From NCBI GenBank assembly GCA_002441345.1, contig DJVU01000041.1:1-30908 (forward strand): a stretch of 30,908 bases of DNA. Direction: 5' to 3'. The notes below the pieces were generated by a model, which was given only the letters and a program-made list of their open reading frames with translations, was not told the DNA's origin and searched no databases. The position numbers were made by a program, and so were the translations under genes. Source of the stretch: Bacteroidales bacterium UBA6248. Its GTDB lineage: Bacteria; Bacteroidota; Bacteroidia; Bacteroidales; Lentimicrobiaceae. This document shows, piece by piece, positions 1 to 7,605 of this stretch (positions are counted from its first letter, which is position 1; the number at the start of each line of letters is the position of its first letter).

Positions 1-873
1 ACCCTGAGCTTGTCTGCAAATCCCATAGAGGGAGGCAGTGTTTATGGTGCAGGCGATTATGCAGCCGGAGCTCTGGTCAATGTCTCAGCTCTGGCTCATG
101 AAGGGTACCAGTTTATCCACTGGACTCTTGACGGGCAGGTGGTTTCTGCTCAATCCTCCTTCGCATTTACAATGCCAGCCGCAGACGTGAGTCTGGTCGC
201 TAACTTTGAGGAGGGAAGCCTTGTGCTGTGCTCGTTCTCACAAGGATACTGGTTTTCAAAACCAGGCGTTGTGTGGCCATATAATGTGATCATAGGTGGA
301 TTAAGCTTTACCCAGGAAGAAGGAAAGGCGTTCTGGCCTCCCAATACCCCGACAAAAATTGCGTTCACACAATTTTCCGCAATCTATCTCAGCGGGGTAA
401 CTCTCAGCTTGTTCCCCGAATTGTCGGATGCAATGGCTGTCATTGACGACTACTTTGCCAATACATATCCGATACCTGCCAATGGAATAGTAAGCAATGC
501 AGCCGGGTATATCGGTGACTGGATTGACAGGAACCATTGCAATCAAACCACGAAATTCTCACACCGAATCACGGGCTCCGACAATGCGGAAGAAGATGCT
601 TTACCGGATCGGGCAATTAGTGCAAAGGCATTCCCCAATCCTTTCAGCCATCAGGTTACCATTGAATTTCAATTAGAAGAAAGCGGCTATGTAACCCTCG
701 AACTGTTTCATTTAACCGGCGAACGGATACGGGAACTTTACCGTGGGCATGCAGATGCTTTTGAAAAATACTCAGTAACTCTTGATGGAAAGGATCTGCC
801 TGCCGGATTCTGCTTCTACCGAATAACAACCGGAGGATCAACGCACTCCGGACGGTTAATCAGAATTAGATAA
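1..873 (+). CDS. Secreted protein with InlB-like repeat and T9SS type A sorting domain (5' partial)
   Basis: The reading frame is open from the first base, so the N-terminus lies outside the window; a TTG at position 10 is unlikely to be the true start. Residues near the beginning (NPIEGGSVYGAGDYAAG, later FTMPAADVSLVANFE) match the divergent InlB B-repeat found in bacterial surface proteins. A middle region follows that begins with the motif SQGYWFSKPGVVWP, which I cannot assign to a family with certainty. The last ~80 residues (AFPNPFSHQVTIEFQL, LPAGFCFYRI, ending in RLIRIR) are a typical type A T9SS C-terminal sorting domain: FPNPF start, amphipathic beta strands and a basic end. The protein is therefore inferred to cross the outer membrane through the type IX translocon (SprA is in this same window) and to be cell-surface attached or released. 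Its binding target cannot be read from the sequence. Confidence 0.8.
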   Translation, partial: TLSLSANPIEGGSVYGAGDYAAGALVNVSALAHEGYQFIHWTLDGQVVSAQSSFAFTMPAADVSLVANFEEGSLVLCSFSQGYWFSKPGVVWPYNVIIGGLSFTQEEGKAFWPPNTPTKIAFTQFSAIYLSGVTLSLFPELSDAMAVIDDYFANTYPIPANGIVSNAAGYIGDWIDRNHCNQTTKFSHRITGSDNAEEDALPDRAISAKAFPNPFSHQVTIEFQLEESGYVTLELFHLTGERIRELYRGHADAFEKYSVTLDGKDLPAGFCFYRITTGGSTHSGRLIRIR

Positions 874-894
874 ATTTGCTTGCGACTTTTGTAT

Positions 895-937
895 AGCAGG
901 GGCTGACATAAAAATTTGTATCAGCCCCTGCTTTTTC
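895..937 (+). terminator. Rho-independent terminator
   Basis: A perfect 12-bp inverted repeat (AGCAGGGGCTGA at 895-906 and its complement at 921-932) with a 14-nt loop is followed by five T residues. It lies 22 bp after the stop of the secreted protein. There is no A-run on its left side, so it should work only for plus-strand transcripts and not for the kinase gene converging from the right. Confidence 0.9.
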
Positions 938-981
938 TGTACAAACAAATTATCCGGCAATATGGTCCGGCAATCAGGCTC

Positions 982-3396
982 CTATTCTTTGTATCCGACA
1001 CTTTTCAATTTCTCCAGCACACTTTTTATACGCTCATCGTTTTCGGGTAAATACGAACGGTTTTCAGCGAGGGCTCTTTCATAATAATAACGGGCGGAAT
1101 CGGGGCGGGCAATCTGTTCGTAGAATTCACCGGCCAGCCAGTAGGTGACAGCCCGCTGCCTTGCCTGCACTTTCGTGGATTTACCTACTCTAAGGGCTTC
1201 CTTCAGGTATTTGTAGACCGAATCGGGCCTTTGTGTTTTTACGAAAAGTGAGAGCATGTTGTTGGTCGATATCATTACATGCGTATTGTTACGTTCCGGA
1301 TACAGACGGTGGCGGATGCTGAGGCCCGTTCTGAAATAGTATGCGGCGCTGTCGGTAGCTCCGGACTTCATAAATATACTGCCCAGATTATCGGCGGAGG
1401 TTGCCGTTTCCATGTGGTTTTCGCCATAAAGCCGCGCTGCAATATTTCTTGCTCTGCGGCTGTGTACCAGGGCTTCCTCGTATCGGGCAGCCTGACTCAG
1501 GGTTCCGGCCAGAAGGTTCAGGTTGGCAATGGTTCCCGGGAAGTTGGTTCCCATAATGCTTTCGCACAGCTCAAGCGACGCCGTAATACTGTTTACCGCT
1601 TCCTGGTATTCCCCTTTGTTGCGCTGAAGTACCCCGAGTATGTAATAACTTTCGGCAAGATTGATATTCCGCCGCGACGGCCAGATTTGCTCTTCCAGAC
1701 CAATGGCTTTGCGGATAAGCATCTCGGCACTGTCCGTTTTTTCCAGGTTCCGGTATATGTAGGAAAGGTATTTGAGTGAAGCAGTATAGGTGCTGTCCTT
1801 TTCGGGATGACCTGTTACACGGTACAGGTTCATCACCTCCTTCATCAACCGTAGGGCTGAATCGTTGTTGCCTACATCGCGCTGGTAGAGGGCAAGCTGT
1901 TCCACCGCACCTATGTATGAAACCGACAATGGCAGTGCGGAGTCGCGGGCAAGGGCGAATGCTTTGTCGAGCGCTGCCCGCGATTTAGTATAGTCGCCCA
2001 GTGAGCGGTATAGTTTACCAATGGTTGTAAGCATTGCAAGCCGCAGTTCGGCAGGCCCCCTGTAATTCCCGGCTTCCTCGTATCCGCGGTCGAGAAACTG
2101 GAATACGGTCATGGTGTCGCCCCTGGTTTTTGAAGGATGTGCCGACATAAACAGGTCGAGCAGAAAGTTGGTGGTAGCTGTGGATACCTGCTCGTTATTC
2201 ACGGCCAGGTCGCGTTGTTTGCGTGCTTCTCCGGCCTGCCAGAGACTGATTACCGCACCTGTCGCCAGTGCCGCAACAATCAGAAATGTACTCGTAACTG
2301 CTGCACGATGACGTCGCAAAAACAGCTTAAATTTCTGGAAATTACCGGAAGGCAGTGCTTCCAGTGGATAATGGTGCAGATAATTGTCGATGTCCTGCAT
2401 CAGTCCCGAAATGGAGCGGTATCGTTTATCCGGCTCCTGTTCAAGGCAGTGCGAAACAATAGCTTTAAGACCGGGATTATTAAGCAGTGTGAGTTTTTTT
2501 TCACCGGCTGATTTAACAGGGGTAAATTCCGTTTCTCCTGATTCTGCATTCATGGGATACTTGCCTGTCAGCAAGCGATAAAGCAGCATCCCCAGCTGAT
2601 AGATGTCGGTTGCTGCGGTCAGGGTACCTCCCTTCAGCTGTTCGGGTGCGGCAATTGCCGGAGTAGCAGCAAAAGCGGCGGTTCCCTGGTTGCCCGACGC
2701 AAGGGCTTTTGCAATGCCAAAGTCGAGCAGCTTTACCTGTCCCGAATTGTCGATCAGAATATTCGAGGGTTTAAGGTCGAGGTGGAGAATCAGGTGGTTG
2801 TGTGCATATGCCACGGCAGAAGCAATGCGCTTGAACAATACTAGCCTTTCTCTGAGGTCCGGATTGTTATTCATCACCCATTCATCGGCCGGAAGGCCAT
2901 CGATGTACTCCATGATGAAATAAGGGACTCCCTCTGCGGTGACACCGGCATCGTAAAGCGTTGCAATTCCGGGATGCCTGAGTTTTGCCAGTATTTGCTG
3001 CTCGCCAATTCTGTGCATTACATTGCGGGTTGTGAAAGCTGCAGCTGCAATGCATTTTACGGCGACAACCTGTTCGTACTGTCCGTCGGCTCTTTCGGCA
3101 AGATAAATATTGCTCATGCCACCGCGGGCGAGAAATTTCGTGATGCGATAATTTCCCAGCATGGCACCAGGAGTCAGTTCCGGTGGGCGTTCCCCTTCCA
3201 GTCCTCCTGCTATGGTTCTCTGAAGATTGCTGAAATACCCTGCAGCTTCCCTCTCGTTTTTAATCATCAGAGACAGTACCCTTTGCATTTCCGGGTTGCC
3301 CTGTGAGGCTTTGGCTATATATGCTTCCCGGTCTGCTTCCGGAAGCTCCAGACAGATTGCAAAGGCTTCTTCAAGCTTCCCGAGAGAATAAGCCAT
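982..3396 (-). CDS. Transmembrane Ser/Thr protein kinase with C-terminal TPR region
   Basis: I start this 804-residue protein at the ATG at 3396, one base after the stop of the sigma factor gene (TGA-C-ATG); an earlier in-frame codon would give 29 extra residues lying wholly within the sigma gene. A helical N-terminal segment precedes a PknB-type kinase domain: glycine loop (LARGGMSNIYLAE, residues 89-101), ATP lysine in VAVK (Lys114), catalytic loop HLDLKPSN (205-212), DFG (225-227) and APEQ (250-253). The usual HRD arginine is Leu, which puts it outside the RD class and suggests activity without activation-loop phosphorylation. One membrane helix lies at about 367-386. Residues ~410-790 are alpha-helical TPR-like repeats, predicted to be on the other side of the membrane. 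Kinases of this form encoded beside ECF sigma factors are known to activate them by phosphorylation in some lineages; that role here is inference. Confidence 0.92.
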   Translation of the reverse strand: MAYSLGKLEEAFAICLELPEADREAYIAKASQGNPEMQRVLSLMIKNEREAAGYFSNLQRTIAGGLEGERPPELTPGAMLGNYRITKFLARGGMSNIYLAERADGQYEQVVAVKCIAAAAFTTRNVMHRIGEQQILAKLRHPGIATLYDAGVTAEGVPYFIMEYIDGLPADEWVMNNNPDLRERLVLFKRIASAVAYAHNHLILHLDLKPSNILIDNSGQVKLLDFGIAKALASGNQGTAAFAATPAIAAPEQLKGGTLTAATDIYQLGMLLYRLLTGKYPMNAESGETEFTPVKSAGEKKLTLLNNPGLKAIVSHCLEQEPDKRYRSISGLMQDIDNYLHHYPLEALPSGNFQKFKLFLRRHRAAVTSTFLIVAALATGAVISLWQAGEARKQRDLAVNNEQVSTATTNFLLDLFMSAHPSKTRGDTMTVFQFLDRGYEEAGNYRGPAELRLAMLTTIGKLYRSLGDYTKSRAALDKAFALARDSALPLSVSYIGAVEQLALYQRDVGNNDSALRLMKEVMNLYRVTGHPEKDSTYTASLKYLSYIYRNLEKTDSAEMLIRKAIGLEEQIWPSRRNINLAESYYILGVLQRNKGEYQEAVNSITASLELCESIMGTNFPGTIANLNLLAGTLSQAARYEEALVHSRRARNIAARLYGENHMETATSADNLGSIFMKSGATDSAAYYFRTGLSIRHRLYPERNNTHVMISTNNMLSLFVKTQRPDSVYKYLKEALRVGKSTKVQARQRAVTYWLAGEFYEQIARPDSARYYYERALAENRSYLPENDERIKSVLEKLKSVGYKE

Positions 3397-3397
3397 G

Positions 3398-3973
3398 TCA
3401 GGAAACGTTAAAAGCGGGCATATGAATATAGAGCCAGGCCCTCGCCATCTGCCACTTGCGCTTGACAGTTGCCGGAGATACATTCAGGGCATCGGCCGTT
3501 TCCTCAATACTGAGTCCGGAAAAAAAACGGCATTCCACAATTTGTCCGTACAGCCTGTCTTTTTCCTCCAGTCTGCTCAGCAGCTCATCGAAATCAATCA
3601 TGCGTTCGGAGGCATGCGGAGAGAGGTTTATACGATCTTCGAGCTCATGCAATCGCTCCGGGGTGAGTCCTCCTCCCCTTTTATCGCGACTTTTATTCCG
3701 GGCTGCATTGAGCATGACCTGACGCATGGCCCTTGCTGCAACGGAAAAGAAATGAGCCCGGCTCTCCGGACTACTGCCTCCATCCGAAAGCTTGAGATAT
3801 GCTTCGTGGACTATCGCGGTTGTATTCATGGTCTCCAGACCGTGAAAATTGAACCGGACACGTCTGGCGATGCTGAACAACTCGTTATAAATCAAGGGAA
3901 AAACACGCTGCATGGCAACGGGATCGCCCTGAGCCGCGGGGCGGATAAACTGAATGAACGGATCTGGTGTCAT
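3398..3973 (-). CDS. ECF-type RNA polymerase sigma factor
   Basis: This 191-residue protein has the two-domain ECF layout. The sigma-2 part contains TTAIVHEAYLKL and RAHFFSVAARAMRQVMLNAA followed by a basic KSRDKRGGG linker. The sigma-4 part has IVECRFFSGLSIEETADALN and the helix-turn-helix SPATVKRKWQMARAWL. The VHEAYLKL, RAHFF and KRGGG pattern is that of the Sigma70_ECF / TIGR02999 family, common in Planctomycetes and Acidobacteria and often encoded beside Ser/Thr kinases. No anti-sigma factor gene is nearby. Instead the stop codon is one base from the start of the kinase gene, so the two are almost certainly translated together. The kinase is the likely regulator. I found no convincing -33/-7 promoter in the ~110 bp upstream. 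Confidence 0.93.
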   Translation of the reverse strand: MTPDPFIQFIRPAAQGDPVAMQRVFPLIYNELFSIARRVRFNFHGLETMNTTAIVHEAYLKLSDGGSSPESRAHFFSVAARAMRQVMLNAARNKSRDKRGGGLTPERLHELEDRINLSPHASERMIDFDELLSRLEEKDRLYGQIVECRFFSGLSIEETADALNVSPATVKRKWQMARAWLYIHMPAFNVS

Positions 3974-4052
3974 TGCTTAAATGGCATTGGTCCATGGTTA
4001 TGATTAACAAGCCGGCCTGCATTTTGTTAAACTTCAGCCGAAGTTTGCAGAA

Positions 4053-4076
4053 ACGGGATGCCGGCCGGCGGCATCC
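4053..4076 (-). terminator. Hairpin after the PfpI-family gene, probable terminator
   Basis: Perfect 8-bp stem (GGATGCCG at 4056-4063 with its complement at 4069-4076) and a 5-nt loop, 9 bp beyond the stop of the DJ-1/PfpI gene on the minus strand. The downstream T-tract is short (CCCGTTTCT), so termination may be inefficient and some read-through into the sigma factor operon is possible. Confidence 0.5.
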
Positions 4077-4085
4077 TGAACGATA

Positions 4086-4850
4086 CTACTCTGACAGCAA
4101 TTCCCGGAGTTGCTTTGCTACAGCCTCTCCAACCGCATGCGCGGAAGCAGGATTCTGACCGGTAACCAGACGCCCGTCTACGGCAATGTGTTTTTGCCAG
4201 GGAGCCGATTTTTCATAAATGGCACCCCGCTCACGCAACCCGTCTTCAAGCAGAAAAGGTACAACACCATCCAGGCCGGCTGCAACTTCCTCTTCATTGG
4301 TAAAAGCATTTACCCGCCTGCCCGAAACCAGATACGATCCGTCGCTAAGCCGGATATTCAGCAAACCGGCCGGTCCGTGGCAAACGGCACTTACGATCCC
4401 GTTCTGCTCGTAGATTTCTGCAGCAATTTCTGCAAGCAGCGTATCGCCCGGAAAATCCCACATGGTGCCGTGCCCGCCGGCATAATGGATGGCTGCATAT
4501 TCCAGGGGATTCACATCTTCCGGCTTCATGGTATTTTCGATGCGATGGCGGTATGTTTCATTCTGCCAGAACTTCCGGTTAACGGGATCTTCCATATTAA
4601 ATGCCGTTACGGGAGCCTTCCCGCCAAGGGGACTCACAAAATCAATTTCATAACCGGCATCAACCAGAACATCCCAGGGATGGGTAACTTCCGACAGATA
4701 ATAACCGGTAGGTTTGCCGGTAGATCCCAGTTCGCCGTGACTGGTAACAACAAACAAAATGCGTTTGGATTTCTCAGCCTGAGCATGCACAAATGCATGG
4801 CTGAACAAAAAGAGGATGGAAAGCAGAATTGGTATAACAGATTTTTTCAT
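4086..4850 (-). CDS. Exported DJ-1/PfpI-family protein (type 1 glutamine amidotransferase-like)
   Basis: I start at the ATG at 4850 because the protein then opens with a clear signal peptide (basic MKKS, hydrophobic core, then FVHAQA as a cleavage region); the frame stays open further upstream but that extension shows no coding character. The 254-residue product has the DJ-1/PfpI fold motifs: RILFVVTSHG at 30-39, HYAGGHGTMWDF at 122-133 and the nucleophile elbow SAVCHGPAGLL with Cys157 and His158. This pattern is closest to the Hsp31/YDR533C branch, whose members are reported as glyoxalase III-like or chaperone enzymes. The signal peptide would place it in the periplasm, which is unusual for those functions. 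The exact substrate is unknown. It is divergent from the glycosyltransferase gene and upstream of the sigma/kinase operon. Confidence 0.85.
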   Translation of the reverse strand: MKKSVIPILLSILFLFSHAFVHAQAEKSKRILFVVTSHGELGSTGKPTGYYLSEVTHPWDVLVDAGYEIDFVSPLGGKAPVTAFNMEDPVNRKFWQNETYRHRIENTMKPEDVNPLEYAAIHYAGGHGTMWDFPGDTLLAEIAAEIYEQNGIVSAVCHGPAGLLNIRLSDGSYLVSGRRVNAFTNEEEVAAGLDGVVPFLLEDGLRERGAIYEKSAPWQKHIAVDGRLVTGQNPASAHAVGEAVAKQLRELLSE

Positions 4851-5044
4851 ACGAAAATGCATTGTAACGGCAATGAAAGCCATTGAATTCAGAATATGAA
4901 CAAAATTCCGGCTGTTTATCCTTTCACAACAGCATAAAGCGGAAGATTTTTGCAAAAACAGGTTTTTAAGGAATGCAATGCACCGATGGTAAAGTGTGCA
5001 CGATGACTGCTCTTTTTCGTAAATTCGCCATCGAATTCTACTTT

Positions 5045-6643
5045 ATGGATACCAGGCTTTTAAAGAGATACAGACTGTTGTTGCTCATTGGCATTTCGGC
5101 TATCGTGCGGCTGTTAATTGCTGCATTTACCGAATTGGGCAACGATGAGGTGTATTACATCAATTACGCACTGTATCCCGACCTGAGTCATTTTGATCAC
5201 CCTCCCGTGGTGGGATGGTTTATTCAGTTGTTCAGCCTGAACCTGCTGTTCGGCAGCGAGCTGTTTATCCGCCTGGGTGCTGTTGCGGCCGGCACACTAA
5301 ATACCTGGGTTATGTATTTGATCGGCAAGGAATTAAAAGACGAAACCACAGGTTGGTATACTGCACTGCTGTACACTTTTTCTTTATATACTTTTGTTAT
5401 TTCCGGCATCTTTATGATGCCCGACGGTCCACAGATGCTTTTCTGGCTGCTTACGCTGCTGCTGTTTGTTAAAGCCCTGAAATCAGGACCCGCAGGTACA
5501 GGGGTAAGCCGTTTGATTTTGCTGGCGGGCGTAAGCGGAGGAATGGCTTTGTTATCGAAATATACCTCGGTTTTTCTGTTTACGGGAGCCGGTCTGTATT
5601 TTCTGATCTGTGACCGCCGCTGGCTCCGGAAGTGGGAAGTTTATGCTTCTATCCTGATTGCCCTGGCGATATTTTCGCCGGTTATCATCTGGAATATCCG
5701 GTACGATTTCATTAGCTTCACTTTTCACAGCGACCGTGTGGAAGTAGTGAAAACCCTGTTAAGACCAGATTTGTTTGCCATAGAACTGGGCGGACAGATC
5801 TTCTATAACAATCCCTTCGTCTTCGGGCCTGGAGTCGCGGCAATTATTGCCTTTTACAGAAAACGATTACCCGAAAACCGGGAAGTTCAACGTATACTGC
5901 TGACCACTGCCCTTCCGGTGATATTGTTGTTTCTCGGATTTTCACTTTTCAGACGCACCCTCCCCCACTGGACCGGACCAGCATGGACAAGCCTGATGCC
6001 GCTGGCAGCATTGTACCTCAGGAACGAAACCGCGAAAGGCCGGGAGGGTAACTGGCTGCCCACCGCGATTAAAGGAGCAGCCGGGTTTCTGGCGCTGGTT
6101 CTGATGCTAGCCTTGCTGCAGATCGGCCAGGGGTGGTTCCTGAATAAAGGCATAAACCCTGAAACCGGAAAAAGACTTGGAATTAAAGATATTACCCTGG
6201 ATATGTACGGCTGGAAACAGCTTCGTGAAGGCTTTGAGCCGGTTTACCGCAAGGATATGTCTTCAGGGAAAATGCGGGAAGATGCCGTAATTATTCAGCA
6301 GCGGTGGTTCCCGGCTGCAAATATCGATTACTATGTTGCCGGTCCTCTGGGATTAAAAGTGCTGACCCTTGCCGAAATTGAACGCACCCACAAATACGCC
6401 TGGATAACACAGCAGCGCGGAGGCTTCCGTCCTGGTATGGATGCGTATTATTTTTCTTCGAGTTATGCTTTTTCAGATCCTTCAGCACTTTACACCGGGT
6501 ATTTCAGACGGATTGAAGGACCCGACACCATTCCCGTTTACAGGAATGATGTGCTGGTTATGTACCACTATGTATGGCGGATGCATGGATTGCTTCAGGA
6601 GCCTCCTGAGCATTTGACAGGGAAGGATATTTACCAACGCTGA
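5045..6643 (+). CDS. Glycosyltransferase family 39-like integral membrane protein
   Basis: The ATG at 5045 gives a 532-residue protein beginning with basic residues and a first membrane helix; the frame is open 72 bases further upstream but that part is not hydrophobic and has no family features. The sequence has about ten or more hydrophobic segments and the GT39/ArnT/PMT signature just after helix 1: an acidic pair in GNDEVYYINYA (Asp34, Glu35), then FDHPPVVGW at 50-59. This is the superfamily of GT-C transferases that move a sugar from a polyprenyl-phosphate donor to an acceptor on the outer face of the inner membrane. The acceptor (lipid A, protein or polysaccharide) cannot be told from sequence. 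It stands alone, with no sugar-synthesis genes around it, and the following HNH gene begins 49 bp downstream. Confidence 0.88.
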   Translation: MDTRLLKRYRLLLLIGISAIVRLLIAAFTELGNDEVYYINYALYPDLSHFDHPPVVGWFIQLFSLNLLFGSELFIRLGAVAAGTLNTWVMYLIGKELKDETTGWYTALLYTFSLYTFVISGIFMMPDGPQMLFWLLTLLLFVKALKSGPAGTGVSRLILLAGVSGGMALLSKYTSVFLFTGAGLYFLICDRRWLRKWEVYASILIALAIFSPVIIWNIRYDFISFTFHSDRVEVVKTLLRPDLFAIELGGQIFYNNPFVFGPGVAAIIAFYRKRLPENREVQRILLTTALPVILLFLGFSLFRRTLPHWTGPAWTSLMPLAALYLRNETAKGREGNWLPTAIKGAAGFLALVLMLALLQIGQGWFLNKGINPETGKRLGIKDITLDMYGWKQLREGFEPVYRKDMSSGKMREDAVIIQQRWFPAANIDYYVAGPLGLKVLTLAEIERTHKYAWITQQRGGFRPGMDAYYFSSSYAFSDPSALYTGYFRRIEGPDTIPVYRNDVLVMYHYVWRMHGLLQEPPEHLTGKDIYQR

Positions 6644-6692
6644 GCATCAGGATAAGGAAACAATATTGTGGTAAGTACAAGTAAAATTTGCC

Positions 6693-6998
6693 ATGGGATA
6701 CCTGAGTTTACTGTTTTTAATTTTTATAGCACTCTTTTTTGCATATAAAAGATGGAAATTTGATGTAAGAAGAAAACAGCGCAGAGACTATTACAGGAAC
6801 GAATATCTTAAATCAGACGCATGGAAGCGAAAGCGTTATGTGGTGCTCAGGCGGGATAACTGGCGGTGTGTGTATTGTGGTGCCCGCGCAACGCATGTCC
6901 ATCACAAACGATATGCAAAAATTAATATCGGGAAAGAGCCCATCGATTGGCTCGTATCAGTTTGTAAAGACTGTCATGATAGACTGCATCATAAATAA
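6693..6998 (+). CDS. Small membrane-anchored HNH-type nuclease domain protein
   Basis: This 101-residue protein starts with one hydrophobic helix (residues 3-18), followed by a strongly basic segment (KRWKFDVRRKQRR) and then a compact HNH domain. The zinc-knuckle cysteines are visible as CVYC (59-62) and CKDC (91-94); the catalytic His pair is THVHHKRY (His70, His71), and the C-terminal CHDRLHHK carries the metal-binding histidine. All expected residues of the Cys4-type HNH fold are present, so it is probably an active nuclease or metal-binding domain. A membrane anchor on so small an HNH protein is unusual; the basic stretch after the helix suggests the domain faces the cytoplasm. No partner methylase, integrase or toxin-immunity gene is adjacent. 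It could also be a nuclease remnant. The reading frame is more AT-rich than its neighbours. Confidence 0.82.
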   Translation: MGYLSLLFLIFIALFFAYKRWKFDVRRKQRRDYYRNEYLKSDAWKRKRYVVLRRDNWRCVYCGARATHVHHKRYAKINIGKEPIDWLVSVCKDCHDRLHHK

Positions 6999-7152
6999 GG
7001 CCCAACACACAGATATTGTATCAATGAAATGCGGACCTGACAGCCAAAATTCAGAAATTATTCTATTAAGAAACCCTGCTTCAAGCAGACAGTAAACGTC
7101 ACTGAAATCCTGTACTGCGCTTAAACCTGGTCTGACAGGCCACAGGAGCACA

Positions 7153-7497
7153 TCAAATACCAAGCAAATCAGCCTTTTCCGGCGGATCGGCCAGCACAGC
7201 CCCGGAATCTTTTACAATTACCGGCCTGCGGATCAGACGCGGATTACCAGACATCACTTCCAGCCATTCCTCGTCGCTCAGAATTTTACCTTTCAAATTC
7301 TCCTTGAAGTACTCTTCCTGAGTCCGCACCAGATCGAAGGGCTTTATTCCCAGTTTGTCAACCAATGTCCGGAGTTCATCAACGGAAATACTTTCGCGGA
7401 TGTATTCCCTGATTTCGAATTCCACTCCTTTTGTTTTCAGGTACTCCAGACCGGCTCTTGATTTCCGGCATTTGGGATTGTGATAGATGGTGATCAT
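7153..7497 (-). CDS. ArsC/Spx-family thioredoxin-fold protein (arsenate reductase-like)
   Basis: A 114-residue protein with the ArsC fold: N-terminal strand MITIYHNPKCRKSRAGL with Cys10 in a C-x-x-S arrangement (Ser13), a REYIRE segment, GIKPFDLVRT, and the late motif GNPRLIRRPVIV, which matches the arginine-rich anion site of glutaredoxin-linked arsenate reductases. Known members reduce arsenate using glutathione/glutaredoxin or act as Spx-like regulators. Nothing else from an ars operon is nearby, so a general thiol-redox role is as likely as arsenic resistance. It follows prfB on the same strand but is separated from it by a good terminator, so it probably has its own promoter. Confidence 0.85.
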   Translation of the reverse strand: MITIYHNPKCRKSRAGLEYLKTKGVEFEIREYIRESISVDELRTLVDKLGIKPFDLVRTQEEYFKENLKGKILSDEEWLEVMSGNPRLIRRPVIVKDSGAVLADPPEKADLLGI

Positions 7498-7552
7498 ATG
7501 TCGTCTATTTGTGATTTAAGTAAAAAGGGATATCAATAAGTCAGATAAAAGT

Positions 7553-7579
7553 ACAAAAAAACCGGGGCATACGCCCCGG
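7553..7579 (-). terminator. Rho-independent terminator of prfB
   Basis: A 7-bp GC stem (CCGGGGC at 7562-7568 with GCCCCGG at 7573-7579, loop ATAC) is followed on the minus strand by a run of eight T residues. It sits 27 bp after the prfB stop and before the ArsC-like gene, so it ends the recX-prfB transcript. Confidence 0.9.
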
Positions 7580-7605
7580 CCTGGTCTGTTTCGGGAATTC
7601 CGGAA

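Noticed and set aside
5020..5027. TAAATTCG as a promoter box for the GT39 gene
   Set aside because: One mismatch to the -7 consensus and only GTG at the -33 position; too weak to list as a feature.
6661..6692. Promoter for the HNH gene (AAAATTTG near 6683)
   Set aside because: The box is one base off consensus and so close to the ATG that the start site would fall inside the gene.
7153..7497. Arsenic resistance operon
   Set aside because: Only one ArsC-fold protein is present, without arsR, arsB or acr3 genes, so a resistance operon is not supported.
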